Below are positions 8,745 through 19,318 of a stretch of DNA of 64,000 nt, one piece after another (positions within the stretch are counted from its first letter, which is position 1; each line of letters opens with the position of its first letter). The position numbers and the translations under genes are program-made. Location of the stretch: assembly GCA_016721605.1 (NCBI GenBank), contig JADKHS010000016.1, forward strand, positions 8,443 through 72,442, given 5' to 3'. The notes under the pieces are model-generated. The model saw nothing but the letters and a program-made list of their open reading frames with translations, searched no databases and was not told where the DNA came from. This DNA comes from Nitrosomonadales bacterium (GTDB lineage Bacteria; Pseudomonadota; Gammaproteobacteria; Burkholderiales; Gallionellaceae).

Positions 8745-11070
8745 GGCAATTCTCCTGAAAATAAAATCGGGGCGGAATGTAAGGATAAGCGCGGGGATAA
8801 GCAACAGCGCAGATAGCGAACTCATGATCATGGCCTCAGCAATCAAAATGGCCAACCACTTATGGATATTATACCCAAACGATAACAACAACACCCCGTA
8901 ACCCGCTGATACCGAAATCGCAACAAATAAAATAGCTTGCCCCGCTGTTCCAATAACATTTCGGACAGCTGTGATTTCATCGGCTCCCGTCATAAGCTCT
9001 TCGCGTAACCGGTAGATCAGATAGATTGCGTAATCTGCCCCTATGCCAACAGCCATCGCCGAAATAAGCGAGGTTGAAATATTCAGCGGGATTCCACTCC
9101 ATCCCATAAGGCCAAAGTTAGCCAGAACAGCAACCAGAAGCGGGAGAAGCACCAGCATTCCTGCTACCAATGAACGGAAAATCAAGCTGGATATAATAAA
9201 AACGACAACCGTGATTTGCAGAATATTGAGTATTTTCCCGTAAACCATAACCTCATTCAGTGCTGCACCTTGAGGGACGCTGCCACCGATTCCGATATGC
9301 ACACTTTTATCGAAATGCAGCGCTGTGAATGCATGAATTTTTTCGACCAGCTTTTCTATGTAGGCACTGCTATCTGTCTTCAAGAAACCGTCAGATTGGC
9401 GGAGCGGTAACCATAATCAACATAGGAATCAAAATCGCCCGGTTCGCCGGACATTGAGTAAAGCAATAAATATTGTGAAATCAATTCCTGACTGTCTGGA
9501 ATTTTATAATAAGCGGGATCATCTCCATGCATAGCCTGATCTCATACGCATGATAAAGTCGGCTAGCGAAAGGGTCTTACCGACATAAGGCTGATTTTCA
9601 AGAAAACGTTGCAGCTCCCCTATGGCCCGAAGTATTTTGGGGTCTTTAATGGCGTCATCACCTGCGCCTTCAACCAACAAATACATCGTATTAGTACCGC
9701 CAAGGCGATCATTCAGTGCTTTATCATCTGTTTCGAAAATCAATTCAGGAGAAAAAAAACTCTTGGTAGAGTTATCCACAGTAACCCTGCCCATCCCTAT
9801 CAGGGTAATAATGACGAAAAGCAGAACCCCGCCGTACACCCTACGCCGACTGGTGCCGGTTACCCAATTCGCTATCGCGTTGGTTACTTTGTCCCAAATC
9901 CGTTTTTTTGTCCACGCTTTCTTTCAATATCACTTGGTGGAGCAAGTATTGAACGCAAGGCCGGGATAAAAAGTCATTTCAAGAATCAATGCCGCAAGAA
10001 TTCCAATACCGGTAAAAATTCCAAAAGTACGCACCGTACTGATCTTAAAAATCACCAAAGAAAAAAATCCCAAAGAAGCGACCGCTCCGGCGGCAATCAT
10101 AACTGGCCCAACGCGGAGAAGGGAAGAAATAACGGCTTGATTATTTGCAACCTTAGGCGAAAGATCCGTTGTTTCCCGTAAGCGAAAATAGTCTTCGTAA
10201 TAACGCTTAAGCAACTGCACCGCATGGCCTGTTGCCACCGCCAAAATCAAAATAGGGGTCGCGGAATTAAACACATCCATTGGAATGCCAGAAGCGCCCA
10301 TCACGCCGACCCCCCAAGCGACAGCCAAACCCGCTGTAACCAATGGCAAAATAAGCCCTTGCTTCAAAGTGAAAGGCTTCAAAAAGAACCGGGCTCAAAA
10401 CTAAAATAGCAATGGGGAAAAGAACCAATACGCTCTGAGTAAATTTCAATACTAGCCAGAAAACTCGAATTCTCCCACGTTAATTTCAACCTGAATCCCG
10501 TTCATGCCCAACCACAGCCTCCACTTTATCCATGATTGCCCGGAAACCACCTTGGCCATCCTTGAACTCCACGAGAATGGCTGTTGTTTTTGCATCAACA
10601 GACACAATAGAATTCAAATAAACAGGATTCTTCCCAACTGCCTCTCTTAGTTCAGTAAGTTGCGCGGCCGTAGCTGGAACCTTCGACATTAACAGTTTGA
10701 CTTCCAAACCTTCTGCCGTACCGGCAATATTTTTGGCGCGTTTCGAAGAAAGACTCAACAGGTTTTCTTTAACCACACCGGGCGTCTGAAGAAAAGCCGC
10801 CGTCATGCGCTGGATTTTTTCCAAAATCATAGGCTGATAAATATCACCCTCTTTAGGAGTGACCCCCACCATAACAACATACTTCGACCCAAACACCTTT
10901 TCCACCAGGTTACTCGTCGTCACATAGGGATGGGACTGGGGAAGCATGGTATTCGGATCAATAATGATATTCAGATTTTTTGCCTGAATAACTGCTGCAA
11001 TGGTGACAATTAACGTCAAAGCAATGACTACAAACCGATAGCGAAGAATCCATTCTATGTAGCGTTGCAT
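8745..11070 (-). pseudogene. MMPL/RND-family inner-membrane transporter, broken by several frameshifts
   Basis: The region encodes a full-length (about 775-residue) RND-superfamily exporter in at least five pieces. The N-terminus MQRYIEWILRYRF with its first membrane helix starts at 11070 behind a GAGGT ribosome site. A periplasmic loop, a membrane block around 9930-10450 and a second loop follow. The final membrane block contains GIGADYAIYLIYRLREE. The order is continuous and nothing large is missing. Breaks lie near 10455-10495, 10380, 9840-9930, 9520-9540 and at an A run at 9385-9387, where one extra base restores LTVFLKTDSSAY. Single-base sequencing errors would explain this as well as real decay. 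Relatives export lipids or hopanoids; the substrate here is unknown. Confidence 0.75.
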
Positions 11071-11153
11071 ATTTACCTCTTTGCTAATCAGGTGGCCGGA
11101 GTTATTCAAGAGTTGATGCTATTGAAACCGGCATGCCTGATTCATGTCGGCTG

Positions 11154-11173
11154 GGAGGCATTATATTGCCTCC
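11154..11173. promoter_or_regulatory. Perfect inverted repeat upstream of the MMPL operon
   Basis: GGAGGCA and TGCCTCC form a perfect seven-base inverted repeat with a six-base AT spacer, 84 bases upstream of the transporter start. No T tract follows, so it is not an obvious terminator. It could be an operator for the operon, but no regulator is identified. Confidence 0.35.
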
Positions 11174-11288
11174 GTCTGATGATTGATGAGTCAGTAGCTT
11201 ATGTATATTCGGAACATGCAGATGAATCTTTAACTCATGCGGCTAAACTAGTTTTAGTTGAATACCCACCTTGCTCAAGCCGTTACCT

Positions 11289-12155
11289 TTATTTGCTGGC
11301 TTTCTCTAGCCGTTTCTTTGCTACAAAGCTTTTCAGCCGTTGCAGCGGATTACGGTTACCCAGCCACAACCGGCGGTGATGAAAACGGTTGAGACGGGCA
11401 TCCAGGTAGGTGTACCAAGGCGTCAATTTCAATTCCTGCGGATGCAACAGGGCTAACAGCGCTTGGGTGGTAATGAAGCCCGCACACAGCTTGCAACCGG
11501 CAATTGAGCTGGGGCCCTTACGCGCCTTCAGGTTAATTGATTGCGGATCCAGATATTTAAGATGGTGCATCTCCGGGGCAAAGCCCAAAGCAAATTGGAT
11601 GATTTTTCCTCTTTCGCTCATCTCCGGGAAAATGGCAAAGTAATCTTCATAAGACATGCCCCCCGGCCCAAATGCCAACACCCCTGCCCCCAACCCCAAC
11701 GGTATCGCCGCCACGGTGAAAAGCCCCCGTGCCGTAGCCGAATTAATCAATAACGGATGCATGTCCACCGCAAACACATCCATGCCATCAACGGCCAGAT
11801 CCACACCTGAAAGAAATACGTCAATATTATTCGCATCAAGGCCTTTGTCGAAAATTTTTACACGTAATTCCGGATTGATTTCCAAAGCATATTCCAGCAT
11901 TACCTCAATTTTGCGGCGACCCAATGTGCGTGTGTTGGCCCCATACTGTCGGTTGAAATTAGCCAGCTCAAATTCATCAAACTCAGCAATGTGAAATCCA
12001 CCCACCCCGGCGCGTACCAAACTAATGAGGTAATCCCCGCCCACACCGCCCATGCCTGCAATAGCTACGGTGGATCGTTGCAGACGCGCATGCTCATCCA
12101 AACTGACGCAACCCAAGTTGCGGCTGAAAGCGCTGCCATAGTCAAATTCAGTCAT
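11289..12155 (-). CDS. ThiF/E1-like adenylyltransferase family protein
   Basis: The start at 12155 gives a 288-residue protein beginning MTEFDYGSAFSRNLG; upstream in-frame codons encode nothing family-like. It has the Rossmann ATP-binding motif AGMGGVGGDYL, the arginine-containing NFNRQYGA segment and the VDGMDVFAVDMHPLL region seen in ThiF/MoeB/E1 enzymes. A CKLCAG pair may be part of a metal site. Such enzymes adenylate a C-terminus or small acid. A ThiF relative is often seen near PEP-CTERM acyltransferase genes, and this one is divergent from the PEP-CTERM gene at 12469. Substrate unknown. Confidence 0.8.
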   Translation of the reverse strand: MTEFDYGSAFSRNLGCVSLDEHARLQRSTVAIAGMGGVGGDYLISLVRAGVGGFHIAEFDEFELANFNRQYGANTRTLGRRKIEVMLEYALEINPELRVKIFDKGLDANNIDVFLSGVDLAVDGMDVFAVDMHPLLINSATARGLFTVAAIPLGLGAGVLAFGPGGMSYEDYFAIFPEMSERGKIIQFALGFAPEMHHLKYLDPQSINLKARKGPSSIAGCKLCAGFITTQALLALLHPQELKLTPWYTYLDARLNRFHHRRLWLGNRNPLQRLKSFVAKKRLEKASK

Positions 12156-12368
12156 TAAAGGCCTTTTATTAAAGGGATGGGTGAGTAGGGAATATGCATA
12201 TTTACGCAGTAAAGTGGAAATTGCAAGAGTCTTAACTGCAACATTGGCCGGAAATAACAGCAATCTTTAACTTTATGTGAAATACCGCTTGTCGGAAAAA
12301 TTTACATTTTTTAACTTTGAATTCAGCCGATGTATTAATATTTAATACTAATCAACATATTATATATT

Positions 12369-12384
12369 TGGCACGATATATGCT
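12369..12384 (+). promoter_or_regulatory. Sigma-54 (-24/-12) promoter for the PEP-CTERM gene
   Basis: TGGCACGATATATGCT matches the sigma-54 consensus TGGCAC-N5-TTGC with correct GG to GC spacing; only the first T of TTGC is replaced. Transcription would start near 12395, leaving a leader of about 75 bases before the ATG at 12469. A PrsR-type sigma-54 activator with a GAFTGA loop is encoded at 24362-25723, and PrsK/PrsR-RpoN control of PEP-CTERM genes is known in related bacteria. Confidence 0.8.
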
Positions 12385-12468
12385 TTAATAAGCCTAAGGT
12401 AAATAGCCTTGAGTTATATGGGTTACAAAAAGCGTTAAATTACAATAATTAATATCAGGAGAACGGTT

Positions 12469-13251
12469 ATGAAACTTAATAAAATTGCAGCCACGATGAT
12501 TTTAGCATCGCTTGGATTTACCAGCTTAAATGCTCAAGCTGTGACAGTTGATGGCATTACTTGGGATCCTAATAGCTTTTTCGATTTCAGTTCTACTACT
12601 AATCTTTTTGAAATTACGAGTGGAACGGCAGGTGCTGAAATTAGTGGTTACGGCAAGGTAACCTCCCTTAATGCGGAAGGAACTTTTGCTGCTGCCGGAA
12701 GGGAATTGACTTATCAATTTGGTGGTTTTATCTTAAATGCCGCCACTACTTTCAGCCCTTTTGGAAGTGGCATCAACTCAAATGGTAGCTTTTCTTTCAC
12801 TGGAGGCTGGCTCAAAGTGTTTTCGGATGCATCAGCAGACTTTAATGCTCTTGTAAAAAGCACTTCTGGAGATGGTACACTTTGGCTCGACATGTTGGCC
12901 AATACTACAGCACTTTCACCTAACACCTTAACTGGAACAGTTACCGGAGCAAATAGCGTTGGCCTAACCGGTCAAGGTACTGGTTATTTTGATGTTGTCG
13001 GTGGCTCTGCCGCTGCTTATGTGAATACCAATACTCAACCTGGATCATCTGATTTCACATATACATCCTCGTTTCAAGCTCTTAATGCTCCCGTTATTAA
13101 TGGTGGGGTAGTGGTAGCTAATGCTTTTGGCACGAATGAACTTTTCGGTCAATCAGTTAATGTTCCTGAGCTAACCAGTATTGCCCTGCTAGGGTTAGGC
13201 CTATTGGGTCTAGGTTTTAGTCGCCGCAATAAAAAAATCTGCATAACCTGA
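12469..13251 (+). CDS. PEP-CTERM sorting-domain protein (variant VPEL motif)
   Basis: The 260-residue product has a signal peptide (MKLNKIAATMILASLGFTSL, cut after AQA). A low-complexity Gly/Ser/Thr/Asn-rich body follows, and the C-terminal tripartite sorting signal is VPELTSIALLGLGLLGLGF followed by SRRNKK. The usual Val-Pro-Glu-Pro is Val-Pro-Glu-Leu here, the one unusual residue. Such proteins are secreted, cleaved by an exosortase at the outer cell surface and retained in or released with exopolysaccharide. The ATG follows a strong AGGAGA site. A sigma-54 promoter lies upstream and a terminator directly downstream, so it is a monocistronic PrsR target. Confidence 0.88.
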   Translation: MKLNKIAATMILASLGFTSLNAQAVTVDGITWDPNSFFDFSSTTNLFEITSGTAGAEISGYGKVTSLNAEGTFAAAGRELTYQFGGFILNAATTFSPFGSGINSNGSFSFTGGWLKVFSDASADFNALVKSTSGDGTLWLDMLANTTALSPNTLTGTVTGANSVGLTGQGTGYFDVVGGSAAAYVNTNTQPGSSDFTYTSSFQALNAPVINGGVVVANAFGTNELFGQSVNVPELTSIALLGLGLLGLGFSRRNKKICIT

Positions 13252-13264
13252 TCTTTATTCATAA

Positions 13265-13295
13265 AAGCCGCGCAGATATCTGTGCGGCTTTTTTT
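13265..13295 (+). terminator. Intrinsic terminator after the PEP-CTERM gene
   Basis: An 11-base stem (AAGCCGCGCAG and CTGTGCGGCTT, one G-T pair) with an ATAT loop is followed by a run of T residues. It starts 14 bases after the PEP-CTERM stop codon. Confidence 0.92.
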
Positions 13296-13397
13296 AATTC
13301 AAATAATTTCTATGAAGGCTCAATAAATTATTGCTGGACAGACTTTCACCTTAAATCTTACTTGGTAAATTGGAAGAAAATTTAAACTGAATTTTCT

Positions 13398-14107
13398 TTA
13401 ACAAGTAAGCACTGCGTCCCGAAAAAAACTGAGCCTGAAATGGGATAAACAAGTATCACGGTTAGCCAAGATTGATTTAACAACATGAACACCTATGAGA
13501 TAAGGTTGTCTCGGGGGTTGAACTGCGGTATTGAGAGGACCAGCCACTTGAAATGGAAAACCGATCCGGATGAGCAACCGCGCCAAAGACGGCTCCATGG
13601 CTGCGTAGCAATGAGTAAGGCCATATTTGTTAGCCAGCTTGAATATTTCGTTATATAAACCCATAGCCACAAGCGGACCAGCTTGTTTGTCCGCCACACT
13701 CGCAGAATGCGGTCTCTGTGCTGGTGTCTGATGTAACCCGGCACTCGAAAGCTCACCTCGGTTCCGACGCAACCTTTAGCAATAGCCAAACGACCAATTT
13801 CACCCGACTGGTTAGATGAGTTGAGTATCTGGTGAGTTGGATACCGGGATGTAATACTTAAACCTTTAACATTGGGCAGAATTAACCGTGAACAACCAGC
13901 AGCGACACCCGTTTCCAATGAACGGCACAGCACATGTACACTGTGCGCGTCATATGCATCACTCTCCAGCGGAACGTCACTGAAAAATCGGTTGATACTG
14001 GGCACACGTTTCAGTTCTTCACAGAAGACTTTATGTCGCAAAGCAAGATAATCCCGGTACGCTCGGGTACCTGGCGTCACTATGGAATATACAAATTTAT
14101 TTTCCAC
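13398..14107 (-). CDS. PEP-CTERM/exosortase-associated acyltransferase, copy 1 (frameshifted)
   Basis: Two frames join into one protein of about 236 residues that is colinear with the intact homologue at 14495-15262. Shared features are YRDYLALRHKVFCEEL, then DAYDAHSVHVL, the ASGS-type RLILPN strand, GEIGRLAIAK, and at the end GLTHCYAAMEPSLARLL and a VQPPRQPYLIGV tail. The break is at 13773-13774, where one extra C (GGG in the coding strand) restores the frame. The family is GNAT-like, related to autoinducer synthases, and co-occurs with exosortase A clusters; its substrate is not established. A sigma-54 promoter motif lies 48-63 bases upstream. Confidence 0.8.
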
Positions 14108-14154
14108 TCTACCATGATCCTTTATAAATACAGCAATACACTCTGGTATTTATA

Positions 14155-14170
14155 AAGCATTAATCATGCC
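14155..14170 (-). promoter_or_regulatory. Sigma-54 promoter for acyltransferase copy 1
   Basis: Read on the minus strand, TGGCATGATTAATGCT carries GG and GC with exact -24/-12 spacing. Transcription would start near 14143, about 36 bases before the ATG at 14107. It is the second such motif in the locus, consistent with control by PrsR. The rest of the 14171-14494 gap is very AT-rich and holds no recognisable gene. Confidence 0.7.
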
Positions 14171-14494
14171 ATATATATATTCCCATTAAAAACATATCAT
14201 TAAAATATGTGTATATTTACATTAATGATATGTGTCGCTATATAACGACATAAAATTATGTAAATAACTAAAAATTTGAAATTAAAGCAATATTTTTGTC
14301 TCCGAAAAGAGACAAATTTAAATTCTAACAAGGCACTTCAGGCATAACATATTGGTTAATATGTATATATTTGAAAATACTATGACATTGATCATTCAGA
14401 TTTGGATAGAAATTAGCTATATTGCGCTTACAACATTTCAATCAAGAGTTTAGAACAGGGTTCGCGTCAGACTGATTCTATATCAGTCTAAATA

Positions 14495-15262
14495 TTAGAG
14501 GGGGGTGAGAGGAGGAGTATCGTTCGTATTTTGCGCTTGTAAAAAACTAAGGACTTGCGTTCCGCGCTGACTCAGGCTGCGTTCCATCTCAAATGCACTG
14601 ATAAGATAGACCCGCCTGGGGGGCTGGACATTATCGTTAACGGGACCAACCGGAACAAATGGAAACCCCAATGTATTGAGAAGTCGACTAAAGCGGTTAT
14701 CCATGGCCGCCATGCAGTATTTAATATTTTCTTGCTGGCATAGCAGATAAATTTCCCGATATATACCTAAAACCAGTTCCGGTTGGCGTCGACGGTTTTT
14801 TTCAGGTTGATAGATCATTCCGGGTTCAGGATCGCCCTGAAATGGTTTGTCTTTATCCTCTTGCCGACGTCGGAACTCAGGAGCAATAGCCATGCGGGAG
14901 ATTTCGCCAATATTAGCATCGGTCGCATCTAGGTAGGGCAAGGGGCGGTAAATGACATATCTGGGAGTCACATTTAACCCACTGGAGTTGGGAAGAATGA
15001 CTCGGGCTGATGCTGCGGAGATACCGGTGAATTTGTGGTAGGCCATAAAGTGGCGACTGTGTGAATCATATTGGTCGGTCTCCATGAACCGGCCATTACT
15101 GGAAAGCGGACATGAAGATGGAACAATGCGTTGAAGTTCTTTACAGAAAATCTCATATCGGAATTCAAGATACAGTTCATAAGCAGGGGTTCCCAGCACG
15201 ACCTCCTCGAACCGGAAATAGACGGTTTCCATACTAGGCACCTTAGTCTGATCCGTATTCAT
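14495..15262 (-). CDS. PEP-CTERM/exosortase-associated acyltransferase, copy 2
   Basis: This intact 255-residue protein is the full-length relative of the gene at 13398-14107. It contains YELYLEFRYEIFCKEL, DQYDSHSRHFMAYH, ARVILPNSSG, GEISRMAIAPEFRRR, an internal 30-residue insert rich in charged residues, KYCMAAMDNRFSRLL and NVQPPRRVYLIS. The fold resembles GNAT and LuxI-type acyl-homoserine-lactone synthases; a role in PEP-CTERM/exopolysaccharide systems is inferred from genomic association. Its start overlaps the stop of the methyltransferase gene by four bases (ATGA), so the two are translationally coupled. Confidence 0.85.
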   Translation of the reverse strand: MNTDQTKVPSMETVYFRFEEVVLGTPAYELYLEFRYEIFCKELQRIVPSSCPLSSNGRFMETDQYDSHSRHFMAYHKFTGISAASARVILPNSSGLNVTPRYVIYRPLPYLDATDANIGEISRMAIAPEFRRRQEDKDKPFQGDPEPGMIYQPEKNRRRQPELVLGIYREIYLLCQQENIKYCMAAMDNRFSRLLNTLGFPFVPVGPVNDNVQPPRRVYLISAFEMERSLSQRGTQVLSFLQAQNTNDTPPLTPL

Positions 15263-16052
15263 GCTTTTTCTCCGGTGACGATAAATACACCACCAGCAAT
15301 TAATTGATGTCCGCCCGCCACTTTCTGGGACAAATCATCAAATAATTGCATGATGTCGACCGTATCCCCTAACAAAGAGGCTTTGTAACCCAGCAGGATA
15401 TTAAATAGTACGTTGAAGGGTAATTCGCTGCTGGTAAGAGCAAGAATACGGCTTTTAACGTTAACAAACCCTGCGTCGGCCATCATGTGCTGTAATTTAC
15501 GGCCAATGAAACGGTCTCCCCCTTGTTCGGTTTGGGTTATCTGGGCTGTGCGCAGAATTTGACTGACGCGCTGATCCTCAGGATAGAAAACGACTAAACC
15601 ATCGTCGGAATCAACAGCACAGAAGCGCCCACCTGGCCGCATAACCCGGTGGATTTCAGAAATCACAGTTTCGGGCTGTGGAATGTGCTGAAGAACGAAC
15701 CGGGCATACGAAAAATCGATGCTACTGTCCGGGACGGGCAATTGAGATCCATAGGCCTGAATTGGATACAAACCACAGGCAGGCTTATTGCGAACATTGC
15801 CTTCCACCTGAGCCAGCAAAGTGCGGCTTGGCTCAACTACATATAGACTACCCTCTGATGCCAGTTCAGCCAACAGATCGGAAACAAATCCAGGGCCACA
15901 ACCCAATTCAAGCACATTGTGCCCGGACTGAATACCTGCAGAACGTAATATGCCGGCCTCCATGCCCCGAACTGCTTAAGCTTGCTGGCGCAGTCGCTCG
16001 GCTTGGAAGCGGTGTCATTCAACGTTTCAAAGTGGTAGGAACCTGTACTCAT
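15259..16052 (-). CDS. Class I SAM-dependent methyltransferase (N-terminus disrupted)
   Basis: The intact frame from 15963 encodes 234 residues with the SAM-binding motif VLELGCGPGFVSDLL, the acidic loop VVEPS, and the motif SIDFSYARFVLQHIPQPE typical of UbiE/BioC-like enzymes. Upstream sequence still encodes the expected N-terminus (MSTGSYHFETLND, then QAERLRQQA) but in two frames and with a TAA stop where a glutamine codon is likely. So the native start is probably 16052. The target is unknown; it may modify the exopolysaccharide or a lipid. It is coupled to acyltransferase copy 2. Confidence 0.72.
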
Positions 16053-16460
16053 GTTGTGGCGATGTCGGATACCAAGCTTGATCAATAACCAATATGGCTT
16101 GTCTCAGAATGCAATTCGTTCGTTGTTGATATTCATGGTATCGGCAACAACGCAGAGTAACTTGATACATGAGCGGCAATTTATTTTTACTTAAGGACAC
16201 CTCTAAAAGTTCAGATTTTCGAGCATCCCTTTCAGGGATTGCCCGCTTAACCCGTCTCGTCACAATACGTTGTTGCGCACAAAAAACAATGGAACCAGCA
16301 TTTCTAAGGGCATGATGAACCCACTATTACATCACTGGTTTCTTTTTTGTCTACCCCATAGCTACATTACTACCTGCCCATTCTTTTGCAATAAGCTTTC
16401 GATTACTACAACCATGCGTGGTATAACGGGGACAGCGTAAAACGCCATTGCCACCATCTA
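16053..16460. other. Intergenic region without a supported gene
   Basis: No supported coding frame was found. A minus-strand open frame at 16027-16263 has no family features. The bases around 16195-16215 (ACACCTCTAAAAGTTC) resemble ends of some insertion sequences, but no partner end or transposase is visible. Confidence 0.5.
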
Positions 16461-19242
16461 CTACAACTGCTTTAGCAAAGTTTTTGCTTCCTCAACCTGG
16501 GGAAAGGTTTTTCCGGTGGCCAGAATTTGCTCTAACTCTTTACGTGCCTTGACCTTGTCCCCAGATTTGACCAATCCCAACACCAGATGGTAACGAATAG
16601 CGACTGCTTCCGGCGCCACGCTGGCAGCCTTTTGTAGAAGCGGCAAACCACGCGTTATGTTACCTTGTTCCACCAGCATCCAACCCAAGGTGTCGAGTAT
16701 TGCCGGATTATCAGGAGCAAGTTGATTGGCTTTCTCGGCATACTCCAAGGCACGGGGATCTTTTTCCTGTTGATAGAGCCAAGCAAGATTGTTCAGTGCC
16801 GGAATGTTTTTTGCATTTTGCTGCAACACAGCTTGGTATTGTTCGATAGCGGCTTTATTCTGCTTGCTGGCAAGATAAATTCCTGCCTGATACATTCTGG
16901 CAATGGTATCGGCAGGATGTTCTTTTAACCATTAGGCCAAGCGGATGTCTGCTGCCTTACCTTTACCGGTTTGGCCTTAGGAAGCGTGCAATTTCACCAT
17001 GAGCGAACCATTTTTGCTGATAGTAAATGCCTGTTCATAGGCCTTCACCGCTAAATCAGGTTTTTTTTGCGCCATAAGCAGGTCGCCTTCTAACTCAAAA
17101 CCCACAGGTGATTTAATATTTTTTTTCTGAATTTGCCGGGCAATTGTAAGAGCTTGCTCATAATTACCCCTTTTGGCCTCTAAAGAGGCTAAAGCTAATT
17201 GTGCTTCTAGATAATCCGATTGCAATGATAGTGATTTTTTGAGAGCGTCCGATGCTGCCGGCTCGTTTTGCATTGCCATGTGGACCGTAGCGATGAAAAA
17301 TTGGGCAGGGCAGAGTCCGGCTTCATGGCGGCAAGCCTAGTGTGTAGGTTTCCAAAGCAGCCGGCTTGTCGTCATTAGCAAATTGGGCTTGCGCCAGAAT
17401 GTTCAGAACCTCTGGGCTGCTGGAGTTGGAGCCTTGAAGTTTTTGGGCATGGGTGAGTGCCTTTTGTTTTTCACCTATACGTAAATAATGAGTTGCCAAT
17501 AGCATAGCCGGCTGCAATGCATCCGGGTTTTCTTTACTGGCATTCTCTAGCCAAGTAGTCGCTTCCTTGGCCTGCCCTTGAGAGAGCGCAAGATTGGCCA
17601 GTGCAGTCATGACTTGAGAATTTTTTTTATCTTTTTCGAGCATAGCCTCAAGGCGTTTTTTCGCCACCTCTGGCTTTTTGTCCAGTAAATCAAGTTGCAC
17701 CAGGTTCATCACAGCAGGTAAATTGACGGGTTGAATAGAAAGCGCTTTTTCAAAGCTCGCGCGTGCAGCGACACTATCATTTTTGCCCAAATAAGCAGCG
17801 CCTTTCAGGTTGTAAGCAAGGGGGCTGTCAGGCTGTTCTTTTTCAAGAGCCTTTACTGCTGTGAGTGCCTTATCATATTCTTTAAGACGAAGGTGGGTCA
17901 TCACCAACAAAACACCTGCCTTAGGTGATTTAGTGTCCATTGCTGCTGCTGTTTCCATTTCAGCCACTGCACGGTCATTCTCACCTAGCGCCAATCTGCT
18001 TAAGCCTAGAGCGCTATGCAGTTCTGCCGCTTTCGGCGCAAGGGCGCTAGCCTTTGCAAAATATTCCGTCGCCTTTGTGTAGTCCCCGGCCTGCATATAT
18101 AATTCACCCGCAAGTGCCAGTAATTGGATATCGTCTTGTTGCACGGATTTAAGCGCTGGCACCAATACATCAATTGCGTTTTGTGTACGGTGGCTTTTTA
18201 GCAACGTAGATGCCATCAATTTACGCGCATAGACATTACCCGGATCCCTTTCCAGATATTTCTTCAAATGTTGTTCGGCTTGCGGCAGTGACCCAAGTGC
18301 CAACTGCACGGCTCCTGCCAGCAGAACACTAGGCATATGTTCTGGCGCTGCCCGTAGAACTTTCTGCAACGATTCCAATGCTGCCGCATGCTTCCCTTGG
18401 CGGAAATCAAGCAATGCTTGCGCATAGAAAATGATTAAACTATTCGGCGATGTTTTGCGTACCGCGTTAATATCTCCTTGGGCTAAATCAGATTTCCCCG
18501 CCTCAATTTCTAAAAAGCCTTATTGGTATGTGCTGAGTTATTGTCCGGCTGCAATTTCAAAGCTTGGTCATAAGCGGCAAGGGCAAGCTCAACTTTTCCT
18601 TGGGCACGCAGAAAATCACCTTTAAAAAGAACAACATCCGTGTTTGTGGATTTTGGTTACAGCTTGTTCGGTGAAGCCTGTTGCGGCATCGATATTTTTC
18701 TCCGTAATCGAATGCCTAGCTAACCCGATAAGCGCGTCCGGGAAATCAGGTTTATTCTTCAGGGCCTGCTCAAACGATTCCTTGGCTTCCTGGCCTTTGC
18801 CTAAAGCTAAATAAGCATTGCCACGCGAGACTGATATTTCAGCAGATTCTTTTTCTCCTGGAACCTGCTTAATTTCATCCAAAACCGCCTGAAATTTCCC
18901 TTGCATAAGCAAAGATTTACCCAAATCAGGCGACACCTTAGCGGGATTCATTCCCAAACTCAAAGCCTTACGAAGTTCTTTCTCAGCTGAAGGAAAATCC
19001 GCAGTTTCATTGTAGATAGTACCCAAGATATAACGGACTTCAGCATCTTCCGGGGTTTTTTGTAACGCATTTTTTAATTGAATAATAGCGGCCTTGTTAT
19101 CACCCTTCTGTTGATACTGTTTTGCTTCAGCAACCAGCGTCTCTGAGGTCTGCGTTTTACCGCAGGCGGTCATGCCACCCATGCACAGGATCGTTACAGA
19201 AACTATTACAGTGATTATTTTTTGCCTGTTTATGTTTAACAT
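16461..19242 (-). pseudogene. prsT: PrsT-type TPR lipoprotein of the PEP-CTERM system, broken by frameshifts
   Basis: The span encodes about 925 residues of tandem TPR repeats, the full length expected for PrsT. The first 30 residues form a lipoprotein-like signal (SVTILCMGGMTACGK). TPR units such as YVVEAKQYQQKGD-like AEAKQYQQKGDNKAAIIQL repeat every 34 residues to the end. Reading is interrupted near 18640 (extra A), 18512-18516 (missing T in the coding strand, giving NKAFLEIEAGKSDLAQG), 17280-17325, 16977 and by a TAA near 16935. PrsT accompanies the EpsH-type exosortase system and is thought to act in exopolysaccharide assembly. Whether the lesions are real or sequencing errors is open. 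Confidence 0.8.
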
Positions 19243-19318
19243 AACTTCTTTCCTTTGAGTTTCGTGGTGGCTTTAAATTGATACGACAGTAACGCTAAGG
19301 TCACGTTGAACAAAGTCC

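Noticed and set aside
16027..16263. Minus-strand frame of 78 codons
   Set aside because: No family features; it overlaps the disrupted methyltransferase start and IS-like bases only.
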